Shown here: positions 17,864-26,028 of the stretch, in pieces
How the letters are laid out: the number at the start of each line of letters is the position of its first letter
Position numbering within the stretch: position 1 is the stretch's first letter
DNA from: Puniceicoccales bacterium Verruco_02
Lineage (GTDB): Bacteria > Verrucomicrobiota > Verrucomicrobiia > Opitutales > Oceanipulchritudinaceae
DNA length: 43,949 nt
Assembly (NCBI GenBank): GCA_001604585.1
Contig: LVBW01000069.1
Span: 164 to 44,112, forward strand
Direction: 5' to 3'
The notes under the pieces: generated by a model
The model's database searches: none
The model's input: the letters and a program-made list of their open reading frames with translations, nothing else
What the model was told of the DNA's origin: nothing
Made by a program: the position numbers and the translations under genes

Positions 17864-20164
17864 CTATGCGCCCTGCTCCAGCCAGCGGCGGAACGCCTCC
17901 TGCTCGTTCAGGCTGCCCACGGTCAGCACTATGTCCCCGGCTTCCAGAGTCTGTCTGCCGTCGGGGGTCAGGATATGCTTGCCTGCGCGCTGCACTCCCA
18001 CAATGCGAACACCCGTCTGCTGCGTCAGCTTCAGCTCGGCAAGCGTCTTGCCCGTGCGCGGCCCCTCGGGGACCACGGCCTGCTCCATCACAGCGCCGCT
18101 GAAGGTTCGGGCCTTCTCTTCAAGGTCCAGCCTTGCCCCGCCAAGGTAGGCGAAAGCCTCGGCCAGATTCTCTCCGCTGCCAAGGAGCAGGAGCCTGTCG
18201 CCAGGGTACACATGCATAGTTGACAGTATGCGCGTAATTATGAACCCGTTGCGCTCTATCTCCAGCACCGGACAGCCGAAACGGGCCGGCAGGGACAGTT
18301 CCGCAATGGTATGACCCGCATAGGCCGCGTCCTGAGGCACCACAAAGTCCTCCAGGCGCAGCTTCCACGACTCCAGCCCCTTGTCCATTGCGTTGCGCGC
18401 ATCGGCTCTAGGGTCGTGCCGGGCGCGCTCGTTTTTAGCACCGGCGGCGAATACGTCGTGTACGGATACTCTCCACACGCCATGCCAGTAGATAAGGCGG
18501 CGCGAAAAGAACACCACAACGGCCAGAGCCAGAGTCCCGATCACAACCCAGCCCTCAAGCGGTAGCGACTGCACAGGCAGGAGCAGATACAGCCAGTAGC
18601 CAAGTACAAGGGCCGAAATCACTCGAAAGCTGAAACTGACAATACCTCCCGGAATGCGGCTATTTTCTGCCCCTTCGGCCAGTATCATCGCAATCGCCGA
18701 CACATTGCGCCAGATGGCAAATAGTATTACAAGGACCAACAGACCAACCCCACCCCACACGGCATAATCGGCCATCACCCTTTCCACCTCCGCACCCCCA
18801 AACGCATTCTCCACAAAAGGTATCAGCCGTGGAGGAAATATCAGTAACCCCGTAATTAGCAGCATCTCCACCGCTATCTGCAAGAGGCGCGTGCGCACCA
18901 GCCTCCAGACGATGGGGGCGGACTTGCGCGTCTGCATCTGTAATAACCAGCGGCTGTATGCGTTGAAAAGGCCAGTCAGCCAGCGCGGCTCCAGCCTTTC
19001 CACCCAATAAAGTATGCATTCGCTGCGCGAGTTCACAATCGGCGTCAACAGTACCGTGAGGACTGATACGCCCACTGTCAGAGGGTAATACTCTGGGGGG
19101 AGAATCGCGCTGCCAACGCCAAGCTGGGCAATTATGAACGAAAATTCGCCAAGGGGCGTCAAGAGGAGGCTGGCGCGCCGGGCCTCTGCGGGTGCGGTCC
19201 CTGTCACTATCATGGCAAGCCCCGTAGCGAGCGGTCTTGCCAGCATGGCAAAAAGTGTGAGGCCAAGCAGCATGGGCCAGACACCAAGTAGCAGGCGCAC
19301 ATCTATCATCATGCCGATACTGACAAAGAACACGCTGCTGAACACGTCCCTCATGCCCGTGAAGGACTTTTCGACGCCGCTCTTCTGCGGAAGCTCCGCA
19401 ACCATCGCCCCGAGTAAAAAAGCGCCTAGAGCCAGCGAATAGCCAGCCTTGGCCGCCGCTATGGCCAATAGGAAGAGAAGCCCCGTGACGATGATCGTCT
19501 GAAGCTCAGGATCGGACCGCGCGTCCAACCTCTTGAATATGCGAGGCACAAGGAGCAGCCCTCCACCAACAAGCAGCACGACAAAGGCGCTCATTGTGGC
19601 CAATAGGGCACCGAGGTTCAGGTTCACCTCGCCCCCGTTTTCACTGCTCAGGCTGGAAAGGACAGTCAGAGTGATGACAGCAACCACGTCCTCCAGCACC
19701 GTGATGCCCATCGCCCTCTGGGCCGATGCATCGTGCGAAAGCTTCAGCTCTGCAATGATCTTCGAGATAACAGCCGAGCTTGAAACAAGGAATATGCCCG
19801 CAACAAACACGCTTTGCAGCGAGGACCACCCCACCACGTAACCGAGAAGCCGGGTCAGATTAATGACAAAGAAGGCGGCAAGCACGGTTGCCAGCAAAGT
19901 GGGCAGGCCCATGCGTCCCAGCCTGCTCAGGCTTAGGCCCAGCCCAATGGCGAACATGAGAAACACTAGGCCCACCTGCGAGAGCATCTGCACCCTGTCG
20001 ATGTCCGATACGAAGGAAAAGGGGGGCGTGTATGGGCCGATGATTACCCCGGCCAAGAGGTAGCCAACGATTACGGACAGGTTGATGCGTTTGCACAGTG
20101 CCCCGGCAAGACCTGCGGCCAATAGCACGATGGCAAGATCCTGAATAAAGCTGATGCCGTCCAT
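17864..20164 (-). CDS. CPA2-family cation:proton antiporter with extra membrane block and two RCK_C domains
   Basis: A 766-residue membrane protein. Residues ~1-385 are a Na+/H+-exchanger fold of the KefB type (VGYLLAGVIIGPYTPP, GLVFLMFAIGLGLSLSRL, VSSSAVISKIIAEL, ITVLEDVVAVITLTVL, ALGAFLLGAMVAE). Then follows a second hydrophobic block of about four segments (~435-595) that standard KefB proteins lack, a charged linker, and two RCK_C/TrkA_C domains (~625-690 and ~695-766). No RCK_N nucleotide-binding Rossmann domain is visible between them. K+ or Na+ efflux is likely; which ion is unknown. Start ATG 20164 gives a proper first helix; the frame is open to 20293 without family resemblance. The response-regulator gene lies 85 bases upstream on the same strand. 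Confidence 0.85.
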   Translation of the reverse strand: MDGISFIQDLAIVLLAAGLAGALCKRINLSVIVGYLLAGVIIGPYTPPFSFVSDIDRVQMLSQVGLVFLMFAIGLGLSLSRLGRMGLPTLLATVLAAFFVINLTRLLGYVVGWSSLQSVFVAGIFLVSSSAVISKIIAELKLSHDASAQRAMGITVLEDVVAVITLTVLSSLSSENGGEVNLNLGALLATMSAFVVLLVGGGLLLVPRIFKRLDARSDPELQTIIVTGLLFLLAIAAAKAGYSLALGAFLLGAMVAELPQKSGVEKSFTGMRDVFSSVFFVSIGMMIDVRLLLGVWPMLLGLTLFAMLARPLATGLAMIVTGTAPAEARRASLLLTPLGEFSFIIAQLGVGSAILPPEYYPLTVGVSVLTVLLTPIVNSRSECILYWVERLEPRWLTGLFNAYSRWLLQMQTRKSAPIVWRLVRTRLLQIAVEMLLITGLLIFPPRLIPFVENAFGGAEVERVMADYAVWGGVGLLVLVILFAIWRNVSAIAMILAEGAENSRIPGGIVSFSFRVISALVLGYWLYLLLPVQSLPLEGWVVIGTLALAVVVFFSRRLIYWHGVWRVSVHDVFAAGAKNERARHDPRADARNAMDKGLESWKLRLEDFVVPQDAAYAGHTIAELSLPARFGCPVLEIERNGFIITRILSTMHVYPGDRLLLLGSGENLAEAFAYLGGARLDLEEKARTFSGAVMEQAVVPEGPRTGKTLAELKLTQQTGVRIVGVQRAGKHILTPDGRQTLEAGDIVLTVGSLNEQEAFRRWLEQGA

Positions 20165-20249
20165 TACCTGAACATGATGCGCGTGAAGAGCGTGTTTGTC
20201 AGCTACATGAATCGATGAATATCCGCACGCGCCAAGCCTGCAATACCAG

Positions 20250-20897
20250 CTATGCCCCGCCGGGAATGTCCACAACGCCGCAGGAAATGGCAATGCGGGT
20301 AAGACCCACGGCGCTGTGCGTGTCCAGCTTGCCCATGATGTTGTTGCGGTGAACCTCTGCCGTGCGCGCGCTTATGCCCAATGCCTCGGCAATGTCGCGC
20401 GAGGACAGCCCCTCCGCTATCAGGCGCAGCACTTCCATCTCCCGGCTTGTGAGAGTCTCCAGCGCGGGCAGTTCCATCTTGCCCGACACCAAATCGGGCA
20501 TACTGCGCACCACCATGTCGCCAAAATAGCTGCGCCCGGAAGCCACGGCCAGAACGGCCCTTTCCATCTCGGCCAGTCCGGCCTTCTTTTCCACAATGCC
20601 GTCCACCTTGGCAAGAAGGGCGCGGCGGATTATCGGCATGTTGAACAGTCCGCTAAAAAGCAGGATTCGCATGCCGGGCATAGCCTCGCGAAGCTGACGA
20701 GCCAGCTCCACCCCGTCCATGCCCGGCAGGCGCACGTCGGTAATGAGCATGTCGGGCTTGAGGCGCAGGCATTGGGCAAGCCCTTGGGCGCCATCGCCGC
20801 AGTCGCCAAGTACCGAGAAGCCCTCCCGAGAAGTCAGCATCTCGCGGACTAGGTCGCGCAGCAGTGTTTCGTCCTCTACGATATATACGGATGGCAT
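20250..20897 (-). CDS. NarL/LuxR-type response regulator
   Basis: A 215-residue two-domain regulator. Receiver domain 1-120: acidic pair Glu8/Asp9 in IVEDE, phosphoacceptor Asp54 in LITDVRLPGMDG, Ser82 in LFSG and Lys104 in VEKKAG, so all switch residues are present. C-terminal LuxR helix-turn-helix from about 148: LTSREMEVLRLIAEGLSSRDIAEALGIS and TAEVHRNNIMGKL. No histidine kinase is adjacent. Start ATG 20897 gives the canonical MPSVYIVEDE. It may be cotranscribed with the antiporter downstream and could control it, which is inference. Divergent to lgt. Confidence 0.93.
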   Translation of the reverse strand: MPSVYIVEDETLLRDLVREMLTSREGFSVLGDCGDGAQGLAQCLRLKPDMLITDVRLPGMDGVELARQLREAMPGMRILLFSGLFNMPIIRRALLAKVDGIVEKKAGLAEMERAVLAVASGRSYFGDMVVRSMPDLVSGKMELPALETLTSREMEVLRLIAEGLSSRDIAEALGISARTAEVHRNNIMGKLDTHSAVGLTRIAISCGVVDIPGGA

Positions 20898-21044
20898 GAT
20901 TGGGAGTTGGGAGAATGTGGGCCTTGCCTCTCCATCAGATAAAGAAAGAAGCTTGCCTTGCGCAAGAGATGAGCGGGAGCCGTGTTGCAAATGCTGCCTT
21001 TTCGTGCGTGGATGCCATGCGTCGGCCTGTGCTAGGCCATGACT

Positions 21045-21072
21045 TTGCATACACCAATGCTCACCGGATAAA
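21045..21072 (+). promoter_or_regulatory. Candidate promoter of lgt
   Basis: TTGCAT (21045-21050) and GATAAA (21067-21072) are separated by 16 bases. The -10 ends ten bases before the lgt ATG, so the transcript would have almost no leader. Seen by eye only. Confidence 0.4.
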
Positions 21073-21082
21073 GGCCCTCACC

Positions 21083-21985
21083 ATGACGCTCCCCGCGCTT
21101 GCCTACTTTGTCTGCGATTTCGACCCCGTCATCCTGCACATATGGGGGCCGCTGTCCCTTCGCTGGTACGGGCTGGCCTATGTGGCTGGCTTTGCCGTGG
21201 CGTATCTACTCTGGACAAGGGCCGTAAGCCAAGGGGCCACCCCGCTGAACAAGGACAACGTGGAGGAACTGATGACCTGGGGCATCGCAGGGGTGCTTGT
21301 CGGGGGGCGACTCGGCTACATGCTCATGTATGACTTTGGCACGCTCGTGGCGGACCCGCTCTCCCTTATCCGCGTTTACGAAGGCGGAATGGCCTTCCAC
21401 GGCGGGGCGCTGGGCTGCATCGGGGCCGTTTTCTTTGTGGCGCTGAGGCGGGGGCTAAGTCCCTTCAGGGTGGGGGATCTCGGCGTCATGGGTGTTGCAT
21501 GGGGCCTGTTTTTTGGCCGCATTGCCAACTTCATCAATGGCGAACTCTGGGGAAAGCCCAGCTCTCTGCCTTGGGCCGTGGTGTTCCCCAAGGCCCCGCT
21601 CGCAGAAGGCGCGCCAATAGTGCAGGTGGATTACGCGGGCCTGTCCATAATGGCCAATCTGCGCCACCCATCCCAACTTTACGAAGCCGCGCTGGAGGGC
21701 CTTGCACTGGGCATAATCATGCTGCTTCTTTTCTGGCGCACAGGACTTAGGGAGCGCGTTCCGGGCCTTATCTCGGGCCTCTTCCTTGTTCTATACTCCG
21801 TATCACGGATAATCTGTGAGCTATTCCGCGAGCCTGACGCAGGGGTGACACCCATTCTTGGCTTCAGCCGGGGGACAGTATTCAGCTTCTTTCTCTTTGA
21901 AATTGGCTTTGCCGTGATGGTCGTTGCGATTGTAATGGCCAAGCGCCGCACTCGCTTGGCAGACAGTGGAGGGAGAAACTCATGA
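21083..21985 (+). CDS. lgt: Prolipoprotein diacylglyceryl transferase
   Basis: Transfers diacylglycerol from phosphatidylglycerol to the lipobox cysteine of prolipoproteins in the inner membrane. The 300-residue polytopic product shows the family blocks LSLRWYGLAYVAGF (Arg and Tyr of the active region), GGRLGYML, YEGGMAFHGGALG with the catalytic His region, FFGRIANFINGELWG (the Lgt signature) and HPSQLYEA. Length is normal. ATG 21083 was chosen at the first hydrophobic segment. It overlaps the next small gene by ATGA. Substrates in this window include at least the two lipoproteins near 33-35 kb. Confidence 0.96.
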   Translation: MTLPALAYFVCDFDPVILHIWGPLSLRWYGLAYVAGFAVAYLLWTRAVSQGATPLNKDNVEELMTWGIAGVLVGGRLGYMLMYDFGTLVADPLSLIRVYEGGMAFHGGALGCIGAVFFVALRRGLSPFRVGDLGVMGVAWGLFFGRIANFINGELWGKPSSLPWAVVFPKAPLAEGAPIVQVDYAGLSIMANLRHPSQLYEAALEGLALGIIMLLLFWRTGLRERVPGLISGLFLVLYSVSRIICELFREPDAGVTPILGFSRGTVFSFFLFEIGFAVMVVAIVMAKRRTRLADSGGRNS

Positions 21986-22149
21986 TCGAGGCCGAACATG
22001 ACACCCAAGTTGAAACAAGCGTGCAGGAACAAGTGCCCCAAGCGCGTATGCGCCCGATGGCTAGGGACTTTTTCATGTTTCTATGCTGGGGCCTGCTCAT
22101 CGTGTTCGTCGCGGCACAGTTTGTCATAGCGGCATGGACCATGCGCTAA
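21982..22149 (+). CDS. Small single-span membrane protein coupled to lgt
   Basis: A 55-residue open frame whose ATG overlaps the lgt stop (ATGA, 21982-21985) and is preceded by a strong GGAGGGAG ribosome site inside the end of lgt. The product has an acidic, glutamine-rich N terminus (MIEAEHDTQVETSVQE), a short basic stretch (ARMRPMARDF) and one hydrophobic segment of about 20 residues (~30-52) near the C terminus, so an N-in, single-span protein is predicted. I recognise no family. The ribosome site and overlap are the main evidence that it is real. A role linked to lipoprotein processing is only a guess from position. Confidence 0.7.
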   Translation: MIEAEHDTQVETSVQEQVPQARMRPMARDFFMFLCWGLLIVFVAAQFVIAAWTMR

Positions 22150-22180
22150 ATCCATCCAGCGCAACAGCAAGGAGTTCTGC

Positions 22181-22690
22181 GTGAGAGAGGAGATATTCGA
22201 CGTAGTGGACAGCGAGGATCGCGTCGTGCAGCGCCTGCCGCGCAGCCTTGTCCATGCACAACGCCTCATGCACCGCGCGGTGCATGTGTTGGTATTCAAC
22301 GCCAAGGGGGAGCTGTTCCTGCAAAAGCGTTCCATGCAGAAAGATCTCTGCCCGGGCATGTGGGGCAGCTCCTGCGCCGGGCACTTGGAAAGTGGCGAGG
22401 ACTACGACAGCGCCGCGCCAAGGGAGTTTGCCGAAGAGCTGGGACTGCCCTGTCCACCGCTGGAAAAGCTCTTCAAGCTGCCCCCATCGGCAGGCACGGG
22501 GCAGGAGTTCGTATGGGTGTACCGCTGCAAACACGAGGGGCCGTTCATCCTAAACGCCAGCGAGATAGAGCGCGGCGAATGGCTGCCTGCGGAGGGACTT
22601 GCGGAAATGATGGATAAGCGAAGGGACGAATACACTGCTTCGCTCCGCACTGTGTGGGCAGCTTACCTAGCTTGGGCCGGGCAAATGTGA
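22181..22690 (+). CDS. Nudix hydrolase, YfcD/Idi-like
   Basis: A 169-residue Nudix-fold protein. The Nudix box matches fully: GHLESGEDYDSAAPREFAEELG, with Gly, Glu, Arg-Glu and Glu-Glu in place. The flanking HRAVHVLVFNAKGELFLQKRS and CPGMWGSSCAGH resemble the YfcD and isopentenyl-diphosphate-isomerase-like group, which hydrolyse or isomerise diphosphate compounds; true type I Idi cysteine/glutamate catalytic pattern is only partly present, so a Nudix hydrolase is the safer call. The start is GTG 22181 with AAGGAG (22169-22174) six bases upstream. It follows the small lgt-coupled gene by 31 bases. Confidence 0.85.
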   Translation: MREEIFDVVDSEDRVVQRLPRSLVHAQRLMHRAVHVLVFNAKGELFLQKRSMQKDLCPGMWGSSCAGHLESGEDYDSAAPREFAEELGLPCPPLEKLFKLPPSAGTGQEFVWVYRCKHEGPFILNASEIERGEWLPAEGLAEMMDKRRDEYTASLRTVWAAYLAWAGQM

Positions 22691-22717
22691 CAAGCGAACC
22701 GGTTTTTCCGACATCGC

Positions 22718-22747
22718 TTGCCCGACACCCCCAGAGGCTGCTAAACT
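22718..22747 (+). promoter_or_regulatory. Candidate promoter of the DUF2062 gene
   Basis: TTGCCC (22718-22723), an 18-base spacer and TAAACT (22742-22747), 21 bases before the ATG at 22769. A 7-base inverted repeat, CAAGCGA (22691-22697) and TCGCTTG (22714-22720), overlaps the -35 and could be an operator or a weak terminator of the Nudix gene. Confidence 0.4.
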
Positions 22748-22768
22748 TCCGTCCATCATTACCCCTGC

Positions 22769-23455
22769 ATGGAACACGAGGAAGCAAAACTGCTGAACAA
22801 GCACCACCGCCGCATTCGGCGCATGAAGTGGCTGCTGCGTTTCCTGCCAAGACGGGCCAATGTCCACCGCTATCCCGGCCTGAAGTGGTTTGCTGGGTTT
22901 GCCAAGGAGCGCATGTATCTTTGGAGCTTCCGCTACCGCGCCGTTGCCCCGGCCCTGTACGCGGGCACGATTCTGTCCCTACTGCCCATATTCGGCATTC
23001 AGATACCCTTGGCCTTCCTGCTATCGCTGCTCATGCGGGCCAACCTGCCGGTATTTGTCGGGCTACAGTTCATCACGAACTGGTTCACAGTGGTGCCCAT
23101 CTACTACATCTGCTACCAGATAGGCCGCTTCTCGCTGAAGCTGGTGAACGTGGACGAGGCTGCGCTGACCATCGAACAGCTGCGCGAGTTCATGGAGCAT
23201 TTTGCTCACCACCAGTGGGCCGCCAACGGGCAGTTCCTACTGCATGTGTTCCTTGTCACATCGCTCGGCAGCCTGATTCTGGGCGTGTTTCTGGGCACAG
23301 TGTTCGACCACCTGTACAAACTCATGGCCTGGCGGGCCGCGGTTACATGGGAAAAGCTCCAGCATATACGCGAACTTCGCAGCCAAGAGCATGAAAAACA
23401 GGCAGGGCAGACTCTCAAAGCCCGCTTTTTCCCCAAGGGCAGGCGCTGGCGCTGA
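22769..23455 (+). CDS. DUF2062 domain membrane protein
   Basis: A 228-residue membrane protein. A basic N terminus (HHRRIRRMKW) is followed by the DUF2062 core: SFRYRAVAPALYAGTILSLLPIFGIQIPLA and LQFITNWFTVVPIYYICYQIG, then a hydrophilic middle and another hydrophobic pair around 165-190, with a charged C-terminal tail. The family is widespread in Gram-negative bacteria and uncharacterised; no catalytic motif is evident. It follows the Nudix gene by 78 bases and precedes namZ by 33 bases. Confidence 0.85.
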   Translation: MEHEEAKLLNKHHRRIRRMKWLLRFLPRRANVHRYPGLKWFAGFAKERMYLWSFRYRAVAPALYAGTILSLLPIFGIQIPLAFLLSLLMRANLPVFVGLQFITNWFTVVPIYYICYQIGRFSLKLVNVDEAALTIEQLREFMEHFAHHQWAANGQFLLHVFLVTSLGSLILGVFLGTVFDHLYKLMAWRAAVTWEKLQHIRELRSQEHEKQAGQTLKARFFPKGRRWR

Positions 23456-23488
23456 CCCAGCCCAAGGACTGACCACGCAGCACAGGAC

Positions 23489-24835
23489 ATGATGCAAAAA
23501 CCTCTTCTCATAAAGATCATAGCAGCCACCGTCCTCGCCCTACTCGCGGCGGGCATATGTCTTTCGGCTCCGGCCTCCGGGCGCAGTGCGCCACTTTCCC
23601 AGATGCCCGCTTCGGCCGCGGCTGCACAGCCACCCCGCACCAATCGCGTTCTCCCAGGCATCGACACCCTGCAAATGCGCGCCTTTCGCGAGCTGAAGGG
23701 CAAGCGAGTGGGCCTGTTGACCCATCCTGCTGGCGTAAACAGTCAGGGCCTGCCCACGATAGACGTTCTTCACAAGGCCCCCGGAGTGAAGCTAGTCGCC
23801 CTTTTCGGCCCCGAGCACGGCATACGTGGCGACGCCAAGGCAGACGTTTACGTTCACGACGCCATCGACGCCAAGACGGGGCTCACCGTGTATTCGCTCT
23901 ACGGAAAGACTCGGCGCCCCACGGCCAAGATGCTGGAAGGCATCGATACGATGGTCATCGACCTTCAGGATGTGGGCACCCGCTCCTACACCTACATCAG
24001 CGCCATGCGCTACGTGATGGAGGAGTGCTTCAAGGAGGGCAAGGAGGTCATGATACTTGACCGGCCAAACCCCCTAGGCGGCCTCAAGGTGGACGGCCCG
24101 CCGATGGACAAGGAGCTGATTAGCTACGTGGGCGCTTACCAGATACCCTACGTGTACGGCCTAACAATTGGCGAACTGGCCCTGATGGCCAAGGCTACTC
24201 CCGGCTGGCTGGATGTACCGGACAAGGTGCGCCGGAGCGGCAGGCTCAGCGTCATTCCCATGACGGGCTGGCGCAGGGACATGCTTTGGCACGACACGGG
24301 GCTGTCGTGGAGGGCCACAAGCCCGGCCATACCGGACTTTTCCGCCGCGATGGGCTACCCGATGACGGGGCTTGGCTGTATGCAGGGGGGCTTTGTCCAC
24401 GGCTACGGCTCAAACTTCCCCTTTCGTATGCTCCAGTTTTCCGGGAAAAGGCCGGAGCAGATCCGCGCTGCCCTGCTCGAAGAGCGCATCCCCGGTCTGG
24501 AGTACGACGTGTTGCCATTCCAGCAGAACGGCAAGGCGCACAGGGGCGTGTACGTCATCGTGAACAACTGGGACACGCTGCGCCCGACCCAACTGAATCT
24601 GCATCTTATGAAGCTGGCCGCGCAATGGGCGCGGGAGTCGGGCAAGCCCAACCCATTCGCCGCCCTGAATGCGGATCAGGCCCTGCTATTCAACAAGCAC
24701 ATGGGGTCGATGGAGTTCTGGAACGCCCTTGTGCGCGATGGAGAGCGGATAGACATAGCGGCCTTCATTCGCAAGTGGGATGCCGAGGCCACCCGCTTCC
24801 GCGAACAGAGCCGCAAATACTGGCTCTACAAATAG
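23489..24835 (+). CDS. namZ: Exo-beta-N-acetylmuramidase NamZ (DUF1343)
   Basis: A 448-residue exported protein. Residues ~1-31 are a signal peptide (basic MQKPLLIK, hydrophobic core, APASG). The rest is the DUF1343 family: GIDTLQMRAFRELKGKRVGLLTHPAGV, LFGPEHGIRGDA, VYSLYGKTRRPTAKML, VIDLQDVGTRSYTYI, ILDRPNPLGG and YPMTGLGC. The characterised member NamZ of Bacillus subtilis removes terminal N-acetylmuramic acid from peptidoglycan fragments, so cell-wall recycling or turnover in the periplasm is the likely role. GACATG with AGGA just before the ATG at 23489. Its stop is two bases from the convergent membrane gene. Confidence 0.9.
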   Translation: MMQKPLLIKIIAATVLALLAAGICLSAPASGRSAPLSQMPASAAAAQPPRTNRVLPGIDTLQMRAFRELKGKRVGLLTHPAGVNSQGLPTIDVLHKAPGVKLVALFGPEHGIRGDAKADVYVHDAIDAKTGLTVYSLYGKTRRPTAKMLEGIDTMVIDLQDVGTRSYTYISAMRYVMEECFKEGKEVMILDRPNPLGGLKVDGPPMDKELISYVGAYQIPYVYGLTIGELALMAKATPGWLDVPDKVRRSGRLSVIPMTGWRRDMLWHDTGLSWRATSPAIPDFSAAMGYPMTGLGCMQGGFVHGYGSNFPFRMLQFSGKRPEQIRAALLEERIPGLEYDVLPFQQNGKAHRGVYVIVNNWDTLRPTQLNLHLMKLAAQWARESGKPNPFAALNADQALLFNKHMGSMEFWNALVRDGERIDIAAFIRKWDAEATRFREQSRKYWLYK

Positions 24836-24837
24836 TC

Positions 24838-25383
24838 TTAGTAAAACAGCACCGGAACGAGCAGCAGCCACGTGCCGTATGCGCTGAACAGGCCGCCTGT
24901 TACAAGGCCCGCCTTCGGCCTTGCGGCGAACCATTCCATAAGATCGCGCACCCTGTACGGGGCCGCCGCGAAATACAGCGCAAATATCAGCCCCAGATAG
25001 AGGGGTGCCACCATGAAGATGCGGGCCGGAACCTCGTAATGGCCGAAAGCAGCGCCCAGTAGCTCCCATGAAAGGAGCATGTATATGGCGCACAGGGCGC
25101 GTACGCCCAGAAAGTCCGGCACGTAGAGGCATGCCCCGACGGCCACAGCCCCGAACACAGCAAAAAGCAGCATCTTGTAATCGCCAAAGTCCGCCTGCCC
25201 AAGGTTTAGCACCACCCAGAGAAACCAGGTCGAGGCGATGAGGTGCAGCACTGTATCGACGCGACGATTGCGTAGCAGCGCCTTGCCGCGCGTAAGGGCT
25301 GTTTCGGAGCGAAACAGCAGCATCGTAAGGCCCTTTGCAAGTAGAAGCAGGCCGAAAACAAGTGTGGCGATGGTCATGGACAT
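24838..25383 (-). CDS. Uncharacterised polytopic membrane protein
   Basis: A 181-residue protein with about five hydrophobic segments (2-22, 44-62, 70-88, 92-112, 120-142, with a last one near 160-180), separated by short charged turns such as RGKALLRNRRVDTV. No catalytic motif and no family that I recognise. The gene ends two bases from namZ, facing it. Even spacing of helices and ordinary codon use support a real gene. Confidence 0.7.
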   Translation of the reverse strand: MSMTIATLVFGLLLLAKGLTMLLFRSETALTRGKALLRNRRVDTVLHLIASTWFLWVVLNLGQADFGDYKMLLFAVFGAVAVGACLYVPDFLGVRALCAIYMLLSWELLGAAFGHYEVPARIFMVAPLYLGLIFALYFAAAPYRVRDLMEWFAARPKAGLVTGGLFSAYGTWLLLVPVLFY

Positions 25384-25470
25384 GGCTGAGTAAGAGAGAA
25401 CCGCAAAACCCAGCGTCGGGAAAGCGAAATCTCAGCTATTGAGATACCCTATGGGGGCGTCTGTACATGC

Positions 25471-25491
25471 AAAATCCCTTCAAGGAAGGGA
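25471..25491 (-). terminator. Terminator of the small gene at 25.5 kb
   Basis: On the minus strand TCCCTTC, a CTT loop and GAAGGGA (25491 down to 25475) form a 7-bp stem followed by TTTT (25474-25471). It lies 58 bases after the stop of the 25549-25773 gene. Confidence 0.55.
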
Positions 25492-25548
25492 ACATGCTGC
25501 TGCGAAGGGATACAAAAAAAGCGACACTGCGGCCGCCATCTTCAGAAG

Positions 25549-25773
25549 CTACTGGCAGTTATGGGAACAATGTTGCTCGCGCCTGCTGCGACGCCAGCCG
25601 TCGCGGTGGTTGCGTATCCAGTCCAGAAGGGCGCGTTCAAAGCCGATGTCGCGTCCTGCCTTCTCGGATTCCAGCCACTTATGGCGCATGATTTCCTGAC
25701 GTTCCGCCAGAAATTCCTGATACAGGCTGGAACGCTGGATGAATTCCTCCCCGTTGTGACCGTTTTCCGTCAT
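25549..25773 (-). CDS. Small conserved-looking charged protein
   Basis: A 74-residue soluble protein rich in Glu, Arg and Trp. The central block MRHKWLESEKAGRDIGFERALLDW followed by a basic WRRSRR tail looks like a conserved motif; a similar HxW-SEKAGRDxG pattern occurs at the end of DUF4032-type proteins as I recall, but this cannot be confirmed here. Start ATG 25773 has GGGGAGG just upstream; a GTG at 25794 is the alternative. A promoter-like pair lies upstream and a hairpin with T-run lies downstream, so it forms a neat single-gene unit. Function unknown. Confidence 0.65.
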   Translation of the reverse strand: MTENGHNGEEFIQRSSLYQEFLAERQEIMRHKWLESEKAGRDIGFERALLDWIRNHRDGWRRSRREQHCSHNCQ

Positions 25774-25800
25774 AAGCCTCCCCGCTATGAGCACAGGAGC

Positions 25801-25830
25801 AAATTACACCAAAACAAACGAGTGTGTAAA
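25801..25830 (-). promoter_or_regulatory. Candidate promoter of the small gene at 25.5 kb
   Basis: On the minus strand TTTACA (25830-25825), an 18-base AT-rich spacer and TAATTT (25806-25801) precede the ATG at 25773 by 27 bases. This is the most AT-rich stretch in the region and reads as a sigma-70-like promoter. Confidence 0.5.
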
Positions 25831-26028
25831 CAAAAACTGCTGCCCCACACTTACAAGAGTCGGCTGAAATGAGAATTATTGCAGGGCACTTGCGCTCGCC
25901 GTGCGTAAAAAGTGACGAACGCGAAACAAAGGGTGACGAACGGCAGGGTAAAACGGAAAGAATCAAAACTTTTCGATGCTCCCGCTTGAGGTTACGTTTT
26001 TGTGACGCAACGGGGCGGGGCCGTAGAG

